Below, piece after piece: positions 27,701 to 35,519 of a stretch of DNA of 64,000 bases. Source of the DNA: an uncultured Planctomycetales bacterium (GTDB taxonomy: Bacteria > Planctomycetota > Planctomycetia > Isosphaerales > Isosphaeraceae). The first letter of the stretch is position 1. Each line of letters starts with the position of its first letter. Where the stretch lies: contig CAIYJE010000145.1 of assembly GCA_903926465.1 (NCBI GenBank), positions 109,944-173,943 of the forward strand. Reading direction: 5' to 3'. Both the position numbers and the translations under genes were made by a program. Below the pieces are notes generated by a model, which was given only the letters and a program-made list of their open reading frames with translations, ran no database searches and was not told the origin of the DNA.

Positions 27701-28628
27701 CACCACTCTGGACAACACCAGTTCGCCGCAACTCTTCCCCAACGCGAACGGCCCTTATCCGACGATCTCTCGCCTTAGCGTGAGTAACGCGGTGGCCGCC
27801 ATCGAGGGAACGATCGCGCTGAACTACCTGATCAATAACGGGGTTCTGGATACGATCGACACCAACCACAATGGGTTGATCACGGCCCAGGAACTTCAGT
27901 CCTTTGAAGATAAGGCCACAACTATCGGCATGTCGGAAGCCGGTGCGATGGCTCGTCTTCTGGGTGGAACCTCCCGAATTCCTAACACGGGCTTCCAGTT
28001 GACCGCCGCCGGTGAATCGCCCGATCAGCCCGATGTGCTGCAGCGTCGCTTCAACCTGTTTGACTACGCCGCTAACGGCCAGTTGAACGGGGTGATCTCG
28101 ATTCCGCAGCTCAAGATACTGGCAAAGACCTTGCTACCATCGCCAGACTCGTTCGTGATCATTGACCGGCAACGGGCCTCCACGAACGGTTACCTGGTTG
28201 ACCCCTCGACGAACCGGAACTACGTGGCGTTGCAGTACACTTCGCCCAAGTATGCGTTTATCCCGGCCTCGGTGATCAAGCGTTACAAGCGATTCTCACC
28301 GAACCGGTTTGGTGTGGGCCGAGGTCAGCCGCTCGCCTCGCAGAAACCAGGCTTCACCTTGTTTGGTGTGGGTGGGTCGAAGGTTGCCGCACATGCGGTT
28401 ACGGCACCCAAGGCAACCCCGGTTACCGCCAAGGCGGTGACAGTGACGCCAAAGGCGAGCACGGCGACCGCTGCGGCCAAGGCCGCCGCGACGAATTCCT
28501 CGGCAGCCACTTTTACCACCAGCACCTACCAACAGCAGACGGTTGATTCATTCGTCGCCACGCTTGCCAAGGCGCTGGGGGGAAGTACGTCAACCACCAC
28601 GGCTTCAGCCGCCAAGAAGACTGTTTGA
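24783..28628 (+). CDS. Giant secreted protein with S8 subtilase-like domain and EF-hand
   Basis: 1281 residues. The N-terminus has RSSRRKTRS then LEATQLEDRKLPAP, the basic-plus-LEDR-type motif common at the start of large planctomycetal extracellular proteins, followed by a Thr-rich run. Residues about 80-580 are beta-rich, propeller-like (YRVDPATGKSSVFFDL, VIRVGPDGVVTPFASHFHVDP, LYVADMDGIWQF). Then comes a subtilase-like domain with D599 in AAAVVDTGV, H636 in GHGTEAAG and S895 in GGTSLSSAM, spaced as in family S8. The oxyanion-hole position reads AAAGQ (Q753) instead of AAAGN. An EF-hand loop DTNHNGLITAQE spans 1026-1037. The C-terminus is Ala/Thr/Lys-rich. Probably a surface protein; whether it cuts protein is uncertain. 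Confidence 0.85.
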   Translation: MSLPFRSKEQRSSRRKTRSVYLEATQLEDRKLPAPIVDINTPTPVVKVVTTTTTTTTTTISGTITLSTTPSANSAAGFTSVAELTSVNAFGGDMVQIAAGPGGDFGKGVYAISRGAGDNADANFRAAGLNAPINRPGVIYRVDPATGKSSVFFDLNTVLPQIDKVAGTTPGNNSALPSTGLVNWYKIAFDSTGLFDGKPSMFVTSLDSQDASKNAVYRIGPDGSFMGLFMQFPSNATTGYPNIQPSAIYIPPPEQQGFLGGMLVGNGAGTTNPANVGSTVPVLFFNANQFVPGQPITNADSAKGIFATGMNLGPQVAITSANTVYASPAYSAFTDFGVPASPGSAASPGLSGIQGLTGELLIGGGLTPISAGQLRQVTSGLAGNPTYYLTNPPVTITSADQASYIPTPFRRFQDIAFDYYNYFSYGATVTAGTNGAAATVTPIPPTYAGSLFVTDLSPGLTAAITAGATTMLVPVGGPGGFSVNYDTAAPNNINSASVNTAFVGGRVIRVGPDGVVTPFASHFHVDPSQNNTSFINSTLSISFSADGTTLYVADMDGIWQFKTVTSLAGSTSGSLIGLNDLRSLGVPYEGQDLAAAVVDTGVSANNPLFRGLVAPGKNVVMNGSGNVDYAGVVQGHGTEAAGVVAQMVPQSTLLPVNVFTANASSLAPITGGTTANMIWNGMDWLAKHPTVKNPVYPNTYDRVMSATFGFGTAVTFGTEGNAAQAFPQTTISLAAKFAQLRHLGITAVAAAGQLDAGQFGGSPNAAGLLDPIRQSMSLPAVINSVVSVTGSYSFPFSTGPTATPTDANSGPLGNWRGPVLVTDATGAIIGADLTVFTAGDQLIFSDKIVGEANRSMTTDFVAPAINVPTFASATTSTTMTVGGTGLGTFQQGGTSLSSAMVTGAFNLVSSAVSYWVTLAHNNGVTVDGYLNTPMGTHQLNFGAKQIGDLSAYLNPDGINAILQWTAVPITDAPTTLDNTSSPQLFPNANGPYPTISRLSVSNAVAAIEGTIALNYLINNGVLDTIDTNHNGLITAQELQSFEDKATTIGMSEAGAMARLLGGTSRIPNTGFQLTAAGESPDQPDVLQRRFNLFDYAANGQLNGVISIPQLKILAKTLLPSPDSFVIIDRQRASTNGYLVDPSTNRNYVALQYTSPKYAFIPASVIKRYKRFSPNRFGVGRGQPLASQKPGFTLFGVGGSKVAAHAVTAPKATPVTAKAVTVTPKASTATAAAKAAATNSSAATFTTSTYQQQTVDSFVATLAKALGGSTSTTTASAAKKTV

Positions 28629-29031
28629 TCAATCAGACGGTCATCGGTATCTAAACGATCCAGGCAACCCGGGGAGGCAACTTCCCGGGTTGTTTGTTTT
28701 TGCGCTCATTGGAGTGTGTCATCCACAGAGATGAATTTTCATGGTGGAATCGGTCTCCAAACACTGGTGGTCGCTACCTGTCTGCATTTCTTTTGCGGTA
28801 CTCTATGAAAGGGTTAGCCGTTGAGAAGGCTCGGGTGGCGTGAGCATGTTTCGCTCGTCCTGCATCGGTAGAACTGAGTCCATGCCGAACGGGGTCTGTT
28901 CAGGGCCCTGAAAGATCTAGACTTCCAGCGAGCTGCTTCATATCGTCTGGCGGATCGGTCTATGGCTTCAGTCATTAGAATCCCAGAGATCAAGTACCCG
29001 CTGAACGGACTGCCGGCCCCAACCCAATCCC
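28629..29031. other. Intergenic region with a terminator
   Basis: About 400 bp before hypA. Apart from the terminator at 28665-28701 I see no gene, RNA or repeat. The promoter of hypAB should lie here, but no clear sigma-70 or sigma-54 element stands out. Confidence 0.4.
28665..28701 (+). terminator. Hairpin terminator after the subtilase-like gene
   Basis: CAACCCGGGGA (28665-28675) pairs with TCCCGGGTTG (28683-28692) around a short loop, followed by tttgttttt. It is 37 bp past the stop. Confidence 0.8.
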
Positions 29032-29409
29032 ATGCACGAGCTATCAATTGCCCATGGCCTGGTTGAATTGGTAACCGAAGCGCTCGTGGACTCGCCAGAC
29101 TGCCGGGTTCTGAAAGTAAACTTGCGGGTGGGCGTTCTTTCGGGGGTGGTTGCCGAAGCGCTGACGTTCTGTTTCGATGTTGCTACGCGTGAGACCCGCC
29201 TGGAGGGGTCGATTCTGGAGATTACGACTCTGCCGGTCATTCTCCGGTGTCAGGTCTGTGACCGGTCGGTTGAGTTGCCAGACGCCGTTCTGTTCCGGTG
29301 CCCGATTTGCAACACACCCTCGGCGGACATTCTGCAAGGGAAGGAACTCGAGGTTGAGTCATTTGAGATTCAAGACGAGTCCGATGCCCAGTTGGGGACG
29401 AGTTCATGA
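29032..29409 (+). CDS. hypA: HypA, hydrogenase nickel-insertion protein
   Basis: 125 residues. It begins MHELSIAHGLVELV, where His2 is the nickel ligand that must follow Met1. The zinc domain has two CxxC pairs, CQVC at about 73-76 and CPIC near 90-93. HypA and HypB insert nickel into NiFe-hydrogenase large subunits. The stop overlaps the ATG of hypB (ATGA at 29406-29409), so the two are translated together. No hydrogenase structural gene is near. The related urease or SlyD routes lack this gene order, so the assignment is firm. Confidence 0.95.
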   Translation: MHELSIAHGLVELVTEALVDSPDCRVLKVNLRVGVLSGVVAEALTFCFDVATRETRLEGSILEITTLPVILRCQVCDRSVELPDAVLFRCPICNTPSADILQGKELEVESFEIQDESDAQLGTSS

Positions 29410-30080
29410 CGCCGAGAATTGTCGAGCTGCGGCAGGGCCTGCTCAAAAAGAACGACCAGCTTGCCGGTCTCCTGCGAGGCCGGTTCCAAGCGGCCGGGTT
29501 GTTTGTGGTAAACCTGGTTTCCAGCCCCGGCACCGGCAAGACCTTGCTGCTGGAAAAAACCCTGACTGCGCTCAAGGATGCAGGTAACCGACCGGCCGCG
29601 CTAGTGGGAGACCTGGAGACCGATAACGACGCTCGACGCCTGGCTCGAAGTGGGGTGCCGGTGCGGCAGATCCAGACGCACGGGATTTGTCACCTGGAAG
29701 CCGATATGGTCGAACGCCACCTCGATGGCTGGAATCTCAAGTCGTATGATTATATGTTCATTGAAAATGTGGGCAACCTGGTCTGCACGTCGAGCTACGA
29801 TCTGGGCGAATCGTGCCGGGTAGCCCTGCTCTCTGTGACCGAAGGCGAAGATAAGCCTCGCAAGTATCCGTCGCTCTATCACTCGGCCGATGCGTCTGTA
29901 ATTACCAAGCTTGATCTGGCCGAAGCCTGCGAGTTTGACCGTGAGGCCGCAAGAGCCAGCCTTTTTGATGTGCGGCCCGGCCTGCGCATTATTGAGACCT
30001 CGGCAAAAACCGGGCTCGGCATGGAAGCCTGGTTAGATTTTCTTCGGGAGCAACGGGAATTGTACGCCAAGGGGTTGTGA
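29406..30080 (+). CDS. hypB: HypB, hydrogenase nickel GTPase
   Basis: 224 residues, the short HypB form without a His-rich nickel-storage stretch. The P-loop SSPGTGKT is at about 39-46, GDLETDND follows as a switch region, then HGICHLEAD with the Cys-His metal pair at the dimer interface, ENVGNLVC, and TKLDL as the guanine-specificity motif. It would hydrolyse GTP to drive nickel transfer from HypA. Lacking the N-terminal His-rich segment it probably serves insertion but not nickel storage. It ends 67 bp from the convergent hypE with no obvious terminator between them. Confidence 0.95.
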   Translation: MTPRIVELRQGLLKKNDQLAGLLRGRFQAAGLFVVNLVSSPGTGKTLLLEKTLTALKDAGNRPAALVGDLETDNDARRLARSGVPVRQIQTHGICHLEADMVERHLDGWNLKSYDYMFIENVGNLVCTSSYDLGESCRVALLSVTEGEDKPRKYPSLYHSADASVITKLDLAEACEFDREAARASLFDVRPGLRIIETSAKTGLGMEAWLDFLREQRELYAKGL

Positions 30081-30147
30081 AATACTGGAACGAACCCCAG
30101 CTTCATTAGAGGCACTGTGTTTATGTCCCATCCCATCGTGAACCGCG

Positions 30148-31206
30148 CTAGCAGATCCTTGGCAGTTGCTCACCAATCGGCAGCGTGACCACCCGTTTTC
30201 CACCGATCGAGGTTTGCATGACGACCATGCCGGGGTGGTCGGCCACAATGGTACCAATCCGTGCGGCTCGTTCGCCCAGCGGATGACTGCGCAAACGGGT
30301 GAGTGCCGCGTCTACGCACTCTGCCGGCACCACGGCGATCAGCTTCCCTTCGTTGGCCACCATGAGGGGGTCTAGCCCAAGCAACTCGCAGGCTCCTTGG
30401 ACCTCGGGCCGCAGAGGTAGCGCTGTCTCTTCGATCAAAACACCGACCTTGGAGCGGCTAGCAAATTCGTTGAGGGTGGCGGCCACGCCCCCTCGGGTTG
30501 GGTCACGCAAGGCACGAACGTTCGGCACGGCCGCAAATAAACGTTCGACAAGTTCGTGGAGGGGGGCGGTGTCGCTCGTCAGCTGGGTCTCAAATTCCAG
30601 TCCTTCGCGCACGCTCATGACAGCCATGCCATGATCGCCAATGGTTCCGCTCACAATCACGGCATCGCCGGGTTGTGCCTGGTCTGGGCCAACGGAGCGG
30701 CCGGCTGGCACGATTCCGATCCCGGCCGTGGTGATGTAGCAGCCGTCGCCATGGCCACGTTCCACCACCTTGGTGTCTCCGGCAACAATCTTCACGCCTG
30801 CCCGCTTGGCGGCCTCGGCCATAAGGGTGACGATTTGGCTCAACTGGTCGATGGGGAACCCTTCTTCGAGGATGAACGCTGCGCTCAGATACAGTGGCCG
30901 GGCCCCGGCCATGGCTAGGTCGTTCACGGTACCATTTACGGCCAGTTCGCCAATCGAGCCGCCGGGAAAGAACAAGGGCCGTACCACGTGGCCGTCGGTG
31001 GTAAAGGCCAGCCGGCCGGTCGGGAGATCCAGAACCGACGAATCTCCCATCGCTTCCAGAATGGGGTTCCGGAACGCGGGGACGAACAGGTGCTCGATCA
31101 GGTCGCTTGAGAGTTTGGCGCCCGTGCCGTGGCCCATGACAATTGTGGGATAATTGCTCAGAGCCAGTGGGCAAGACCAGCCCTCTGGCGCAATGGGATC
31201 AGGCAT
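30148..31206 (-). CDS. hypE: HypE, carbamoyl dehydratase for cyanide-ligand formation
   Basis: 352 residues from ATG at 31206 ([11 protein letters not shown]), overlapping the end of hypD by 8 bp; a TTG at 31230 is a possible longer start. The protein shows the AIRS-like fold: [78 protein letters not shown] and [13 protein letters not shown]. It ends PRIC, the C-terminal Cys that accepts the carbamoyl group from HypF and is converted to thiocyanate. HypF itself is not in the window. Confidence 0.96.
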   Translation of the reverse strand: MPDPIAPEGWSCPLALSNYPTIVMGHGTGAKLSSDLIEHLFVPAFRNPILEAMGDSSVLDLPTGRLAFTTDGHVVRPLFFPGGSIGELAVNGTVNDLAMAGARPLYLSAAFILEEGFPIDQLSQIVTLMAEAAKRAGVKIVAGDTKVVERGHGDGCYITTAGIGIVPAGRSVGPDQAQPGDAVIVSGTIGDHGMAVMSVREGLEFETQLTSDTAPLHELVERLFAAVPNVRALRDPTRGGVAATLNEFASRSKVGVLIEETALPLRPEVQGACELLGLDPLMVANEGKLIAVVPAECVDAALTRLRSHPLGERAARIGTIVADHPGMVVMQTSIGGKRVVTLPIGEQLPRIC

Positions 31207-32323
31207 GATGAGTGGCGGCTCCGGAAGCAACAGTGTCGGTCAGGCGACCGTAAAGGTAGTAGGCTGCGCAGGCCCCTTCGCTAGACACCATGGTAGCCCC
31301 CAGTGGGGAGCGGGGTGTGCATTGCTTTCCAAAGGCTGGACACTGGTTCGGTTTGATTAGCCCTTGCAACACTTCACCGCTGCGGCAGAGCGGAGACTCA
31401 TGGGTTTGAATGGTGCCAACGTTGAACCGCTGCACGGCGTCGAACGCCTGGTAGGCCGGGGTCAGTTGCCAGCCACTGCTGGGAATGGTTCCAATGCCGC
31501 GCCAGGTGCGATCGGTCACTTCGAACACTTCAGCCAGTAAGCGCTGGGCTTCGAGGTTCCCTTTTTCTGAGACAACCCGGGCGTAGGCGTTTTCCACGCG
31601 GGCTTCGCCCTTTTCAAGCTGAAGCACTGCGCAGCGGATTCCCGCCAGGACGTCGAGTGGCTCGAACCCGGTGACAACGATCGGGACCTGGAACCGTTCC
31701 GCCAGCGGTGGATATTCCTGAGTGCCCATCACCGTGCAAACGTGCCCGGCCGCAAGAAAGGCCTGGACCCGATTCACGGGTGAAGAAAGGATGGCCTGCA
31801 TGGCTGGTGGCACAAGCACGTGGGAGACAAGAATGCTGAAGTTCTTGAGCTCTTCCCGGTGCGCGAGCTTAACGGCCATGGCGTTGGCGGGTGCGGTGGT
31901 CTCGAACCCGATTCCGAAGAAGACAACCTGGCGCTCAGGATTCTGGCGAGCGAGCTTCACCGCGTCGAGCGGTGAGTAAACCACGCGGACGTCGGCCCCT
32001 TCGCTCTTGATACGGAACAGGTCTTTTTCAGACCCCGGTACCCTGAGCATGTCTCCAAACGAGCAGAAGATCACGCTCGGCGTGGCGGCAATAGCAAGCG
32101 CCCGGTCGATCACTTCCAGCGGTGTCACACAGACTGGGCAGCCTGGTCCATGAACCAGTTCGATCTGAGGCGGCAAGAGCTGGTCGATGCCATTGCGGAT
32201 GATGGAATGAGTCTGGCCGCCGCAGACCTCCATGATGACCCAGTGCTGAGTTGTGATCTGGTAGATTTCTTGCGCCAGAGAGCGGGCCAGTGCGCCGTCG
32301 CGGAACTCATCAAGATACTTCAT
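31199..32323 (-). CDS. hypD: HypD, Fe(CN)2CO scaffold protein
   Basis: 374 residues from ATG at 32323 (KYLDEFRDG); an in-frame ATG at 32338 would add five. The open frame continues further upstream through hypC in another register and is not coding there. HypD landmarks appear in order: [48 protein letters not shown] and IPSSGW. The C-terminal cysteines for the 4Fe-4S cluster are in [23 protein letters not shown] and EGACAAYY. It assembles the iron centre with HypC and HypE. It overlaps hypC by 14 bp and hypE by 8 bp, so all three are translationally coupled. Confidence 0.96.
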   Translation of the reverse strand: MKYLDEFRDGALARSLAQEIYQITTQHWVIMEVCGGQTHSIIRNGIDQLLPPQIELVHGPGCPVCVTPLEVIDRALAIAATPSVIFCSFGDMLRVPGSEKDLFRIKSEGADVRVVYSPLDAVKLARQNPERQVVFFGIGFETTAPANAMAVKLAHREELKNFSILVSHVLVPPAMQAILSSPVNRVQAFLAAGHVCTVMGTQEYPPLAERFQVPIVVTGFEPLDVLAGIRCAVLQLEKGEARVENAYARVVSEKGNLEAQRLLAEVFEVTDRTWRGIGTIPSSGWQLTPAYQAFDAVQRFNVGTIQTHESPLCRSGEVLQGLIKPNQCPAFGKQCTPRSPLGATMVSSEGACAAYYLYGRLTDTVASGAATHHA

Positions 32324-32609
32324 GAGCAGACTCTCCATCGGCGGGTGCGGAGGTCGCAGGGTCAGATTCACCCAGTTCCTCTTCCAGCAGACCCATCGAG
32401 CGAAAGGTTTGCAGTGTTTCGAGTGCGGAAGCCTCGTCGATCTTGCTGAGCGCAAAGCCAACATGAACGATGGTGTAATCACCCACTTCGAGCTCGGGCA
32501 GGAATGCGAGGCAGACTTCCTTGATGATCCCGCTGAAGTTGACCCGGCCCATGCGGGTTCCCTGGGCCTCAAAAATCGATTGAAGCTGTCCGGGTACGGC
32601 AAGGCACAT
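32310..32609 (-). CDS. hypC: HypC, hydrogenase iron-centre chaperone
   Basis: 99 residues beginning [10 protein letters not shown], with the essential Cys2 that holds the Fe(CN)2CO moiety. The OB-like core is visible as [34 protein letters not shown], the usual HypC pattern. The C-terminal 25 residues are acidic and probably flexible. GGAGAC lies just upstream and is also the end of the NHL-like remnant, whose TGA is four bases from the hypC ATG. It overlaps hypD by 14 bp. Confidence 0.96.
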   Translation of the reverse strand: MCLAVPGQLQSIFEAQGTRMGRVNFSGIIKEVCLAFLPELEVGDYTIVHVGFALSKIDEASALETLQTFRSMGLLEEELGESDPATSAPADGESAHEVS

Positions 32610-32613
32610 GAGG

Positions 32614-32955
32614 TCAGTCTCCTGGAGGGGCGGTATCCCAGATCAAGACGCGGTGATTCCCAGAATTGGCGATGGCCGTGCCAGTGTGCGCTAAGTGGCC
32701 AGCAAAAGGTATCTCGGTCAAACGCTTGCCACGGGGGTTCGCCATCGGCGGCAGAGTTCGTTTGCTCAGGCTTCGCTTTGGTGGCGCGTGCCTGAGCCGT
32801 CTCTGGTTGTTCGCGGTGTCGGTCACAGTTAGCCACTGGTCATAGAATCTTAGCGCGTCTGGGAAGCGCAATGTGCCAGTCCCCTGCGAAGCATAGGGCA
32901 ATTTGCGTGCAGTTGTGAAGTGGGGTTGGCTCAGCACGAGATTGGCTTCTTGCAA
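32614..32955 (-). pseudogene. Probable remnant of an NHL-repeat gene in front of hypC
   Basis: A 113-codon open frame, opening at a TTG, with two blocks that look like NHL-repeat units: EANLVLSQPHFTTAR and [23 protein letters not shown], then [13 protein letters not shown] before the stop. Typical proteins of this type have many units of the form 'lvLGQPdF ... lnfP.gl...g.lyvaDt.NnRvl.w'. Here only about one and a half units survive, the segment between them ([19 protein letters not shown]) does not fit, and an in-frame stop lies just upstream. I read it as the decayed 3' end of a longer gene once in the hyp operon; a short functional gene is possible. Confidence 0.45.
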
Positions 32956-33055
32956 GGCTCGACTGCGTTTTCAGCTCTGAGTGAATTCCACGCAACGATG
33001 ACCGTGTTTCATGGTCTGGCCCTGGATGGAGCATGTTGCAGCCTGTTGCCAAAAG

Positions 33056-33102
33056 AAAGAGGGTAGGTCCACTCTTGAACGAGCGGACCTACCCTCTTTT
33101 TT
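33056..33102 (-). terminator. Strong bidirectional hairpin terminator
   Basis: AAAGAGGGTAGGTCC (33056-33070) pairs perfectly with GGACCTACCCTCTTT (33085-33099), a 15-bp stem with T-rich flanks on both strands. It ends the adaptor/M50 operon on the minus strand, 98 bp past its last stop, and shields the hyp genes from it. Confidence 0.85.
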
Positions 33103-33199
33103 CGATCGGCTGATCTTGGTTGAGCCCGGTGCGGTTGAGCAACCTTGGCATGGCTCTGGTTTCCGTGCTTGAGTCATGCCCTCAAACCCGGCAACCGGA

Positions 33200-35392
33200 T
33201 CAAAGCATGAAGTTGAAGGTTTTGGCCATGGATCTCCAAAGCCACCAACCGAAGGTTGCATAACCCGCATCAATCCGGCCGCGTCCTCTCAGTCCAGGCT
33301 GAAGCCGTAGATCAGAGTTGTCCACGGGTATGGCAACTTCATAAACGGCAGAGAGCGGCTTCATGACCCCGGTCTTGGGATCCGGCTTTGCCGGAATCTC
33401 ACCACCGATCACGTTGGAAAGTTCGGGGGGCAGTTCTTCGATGTTCCGGCTGGCGACTTCCGTCACCTGGCTCACAAACATCCGCTTGCCGGTTCCATAA
33501 ATCTTGATCCAGGCACGTGGGGAGTTGGCTTTGTTCACCAGGTCGATATCGGCCTGGTCAAGAACCATCACGGCTCTGAGGTGGCTAGAATCAATGATCT
33601 CGCAGACCGGCTTCCCTTCCACGGGGTTGATCCAGCGCCCTTCGGTTTCGTGGTGAGGAATGCCCTGGACGATACCGGCACGGGGGGCACGAAGTTTGAG
33701 CGAACCGATCTGCTCTGTAAGTTTTGAAAGCGCGGGTTCGAGTTCGTCGGCCAAAGTGGCGAAGATCTTGGCGTTATCGCGGTCTCCAGGTTTACGAGAG
33801 CTGAAGAGCACATCGTACTTGGCGCGATTGGCGCTGATCTCGGTCTGGATCCTGTCACGTTCGCGGAGTTTTTCGCGGTTCGAGAGGTCGGCCAGCATCT
33901 GGCCTTCCTTCACGTAGTCGCCATCGTGAACGTAATATTTTTCAACCCGACCAGGAATTTGCACATAGACAGGTGCCCGCTCGTCTGAGGTCAGCACCAG
34001 GCTGCCGGCAATTTGCAACGGGGTGGGAATCAAGAGGACTCCCGTGATCAGGGCCAGGAACGCTACGAGGTACCCGGCCGCGCGGGCCTTCTTCACTTTG
34101 CGCATCCTCCCGGGCTGGCCAACAAATTTAAGCATCTGATAGGCGGGCATGACAATCAGCGGGATCAACGATCCAATGGCCAGCAAGGCGCTGATTGACC
34201 CGAGCTTATGAGGCTTCAGGAACCGGTAGAGGAACAGCAGAATGCCGAAAGAAACCACCCACCGGTAAAGATAACTCGCAACGGCGTAAGTCACGAACAG
34301 AAAACGTCTTGATCTTGGCAAATACTGATGCGGAACTTCCAGCCCCAGAACCTTGTCCTGGATCAGGTAGTTAAAGAACTGCGTGCTTTTGATCCTCAGG
34401 TTGGGAATTTCAATCAAGTCGGAAAGGACGTAGTAGCCGTCATACCTGAGCAAGGGATTGGCGTTGAACAGAATGGTGTTCACCGAGCAGATGAACATGG
34501 TGGCAAGCATGAGGCTCTTGAAAACTCCGGGCTCTGTCCGCCACCAGATAAAGGTGCAGACGGCCGCCAGGAAGCATTCTACGAAGATGCCTGCCCCCGA
34601 GATCCAGATCCGTTTCCACTTGTTGGGTAGGAGCCAACTATCGGTCACGTCGCAGTACAGGGCCGGCGTCATGACCAGGAACAGCATCCCCATCTCATGC
34701 ACCTCACCGCCAAAGTGCTTGGCGGTGAGTCCGTGGCCAAATTCGTGAATGATCTTCACAACGGCCAGACTGGTCCAGAAGAGGAAGATGTTGTTCCAGT
34801 TGAAAAAGCTTTCAAACGAAGGGAGCTGAGCCGAGAAGGTGCTCCAGTTGGCGGCCACTGACAGCAGGGCCACCCCCATCAGCATGAAGCTCAGGATCAC
34901 GAACGTTCGGGTGAAGATCCACCGGAAGAACGGATACATCCAGTCCAGCAGCCGTTCCGGATCGATGATCGGCAGCTTGATGTACAGGATATTGGCCAGG
35001 AACTGCCAGGTTCGCTTCCAGCTATTCTTCCTGCGGCGGGTGATCAGAGCCTTGGCTTGCTCGGGGGTGTCAAGCTGAACCAGGCTCGCCTCATGCAACT
35101 GCGAGGCAAACCGCAGCAGGTCTTCCACGGTGATCGTTTGCGGGCGATACTTTCGTTCGAAGAGCTTCTTGATCTCCTGGAGCGAGTTCTTGCCGTCGAA
35201 CTGTTGCAGCAGGAAATACTCTTCGACCTTGAACCGGAAGTATTTGAGGCCGATCGGGTCCTTCACCACATAGTGGGTCATTCCCTCGTAGAACTGCGGC
35301 TGAACCACCAGATCGGGGCGCAGCTTGAGCCGCAGATGCTCGGCGGCCTGGCCGGCCGGTAGTGCGGGAGTGAGGGTGGGAGCGGAACTCAT
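33200..35392 (-). CDS. PqqD-like / M50 site-2 protease / lipoyl-HlyD fusion protein
   Basis: 730 residues from ATG at 35392 (SSAPTLTPALP). Residues about 20-110 look like a PqqD/winged-helix recognition domain (RPDLVVQPQFYEGMTHYVVKDP, VEEYFLLQQFDGKNSLQEI, VEDLLRFASQLHEASLV). A multi-pass membrane region follows with the M50 zinc site HEFGH at 216-220 and NANPLLRYDG with the third ligand D318. More transmembrane helices run to about residue 470. The C-terminal part is a HlyD-type adaptor with a lipoyl-like hairpin (IPGRVEKYYVHDGDYVKEGQMLADL) and a beta-barrel. Related 'putative peptide zinc metalloproteases' accompany peptide export systems. It closes a three-gene operon. Confidence 0.85.
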   Translation of the reverse strand: MSSAPTLTPALPAGQAAEHLRLKLRPDLVVQPQFYEGMTHYVVKDPIGLKYFRFKVEEYFLLQQFDGKNSLQEIKKLFERKYRPQTITVEDLLRFASQLHEASLVQLDTPEQAKALITRRRKNSWKRTWQFLANILYIKLPIIDPERLLDWMYPFFRWIFTRTFVILSFMLMGVALLSVAANWSTFSAQLPSFESFFNWNNIFLFWTSLAVVKIIHEFGHGLTAKHFGGEVHEMGMLFLVMTPALYCDVTDSWLLPNKWKRIWISGAGIFVECFLAAVCTFIWWRTEPGVFKSLMLATMFICSVNTILFNANPLLRYDGYYVLSDLIEIPNLRIKSTQFFNYLIQDKVLGLEVPHQYLPRSRRFLFVTYAVASYLYRWVVSFGILLFLYRFLKPHKLGSISALLAIGSLIPLIVMPAYQMLKFVGQPGRMRKVKKARAAGYLVAFLALITGVLLIPTPLQIAGSLVLTSDERAPVYVQIPGRVEKYYVHDGDYVKEGQMLADLSNREKLRERDRIQTEISANRAKYDVLFSSRKPGDRDNAKIFATLADELEPALSKLTEQIGSLKLRAPRAGIVQGIPHHETEGRWINPVEGKPVCEIIDSSHLRAVMVLDQADIDLVNKANSPRAWIKIYGTGKRMFVSQVTEVASRNIEELPPELSNVIGGEIPAKPDPKTGVMKPLSAVYEVAIPVDNSDLRLQPGLRGRGRIDAGYATFGWWLWRSMAKTFNFML

Positions 35393-35519
35393 GGGATCGG
35401 CAGACCTCAGGAATCGTGGCTTCCGACAGGAATCGACACGTGGAGAGAGACGATTAACAGAGCCACGGTGCAAGTTTTGCCCCCTTGCCAAACGCCAGGG
35501 GGACAACTTGCTGGGTCAA

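Noticed and set aside
26616..27869. 417-codon antisense open frame inside the giant secreted protein
   Set aside because: Composed mostly of Arg, Gly, His and Val without domains; expected from GC-rich antisense DNA. The sense protein is convincing.
31199..32836. A 545-codon open frame covering hypD and the hypC region
   Set aside because: Only the part from 32323 shows HypD motifs; upstream it is a shadow of hypC in another register. Start set at 32323.
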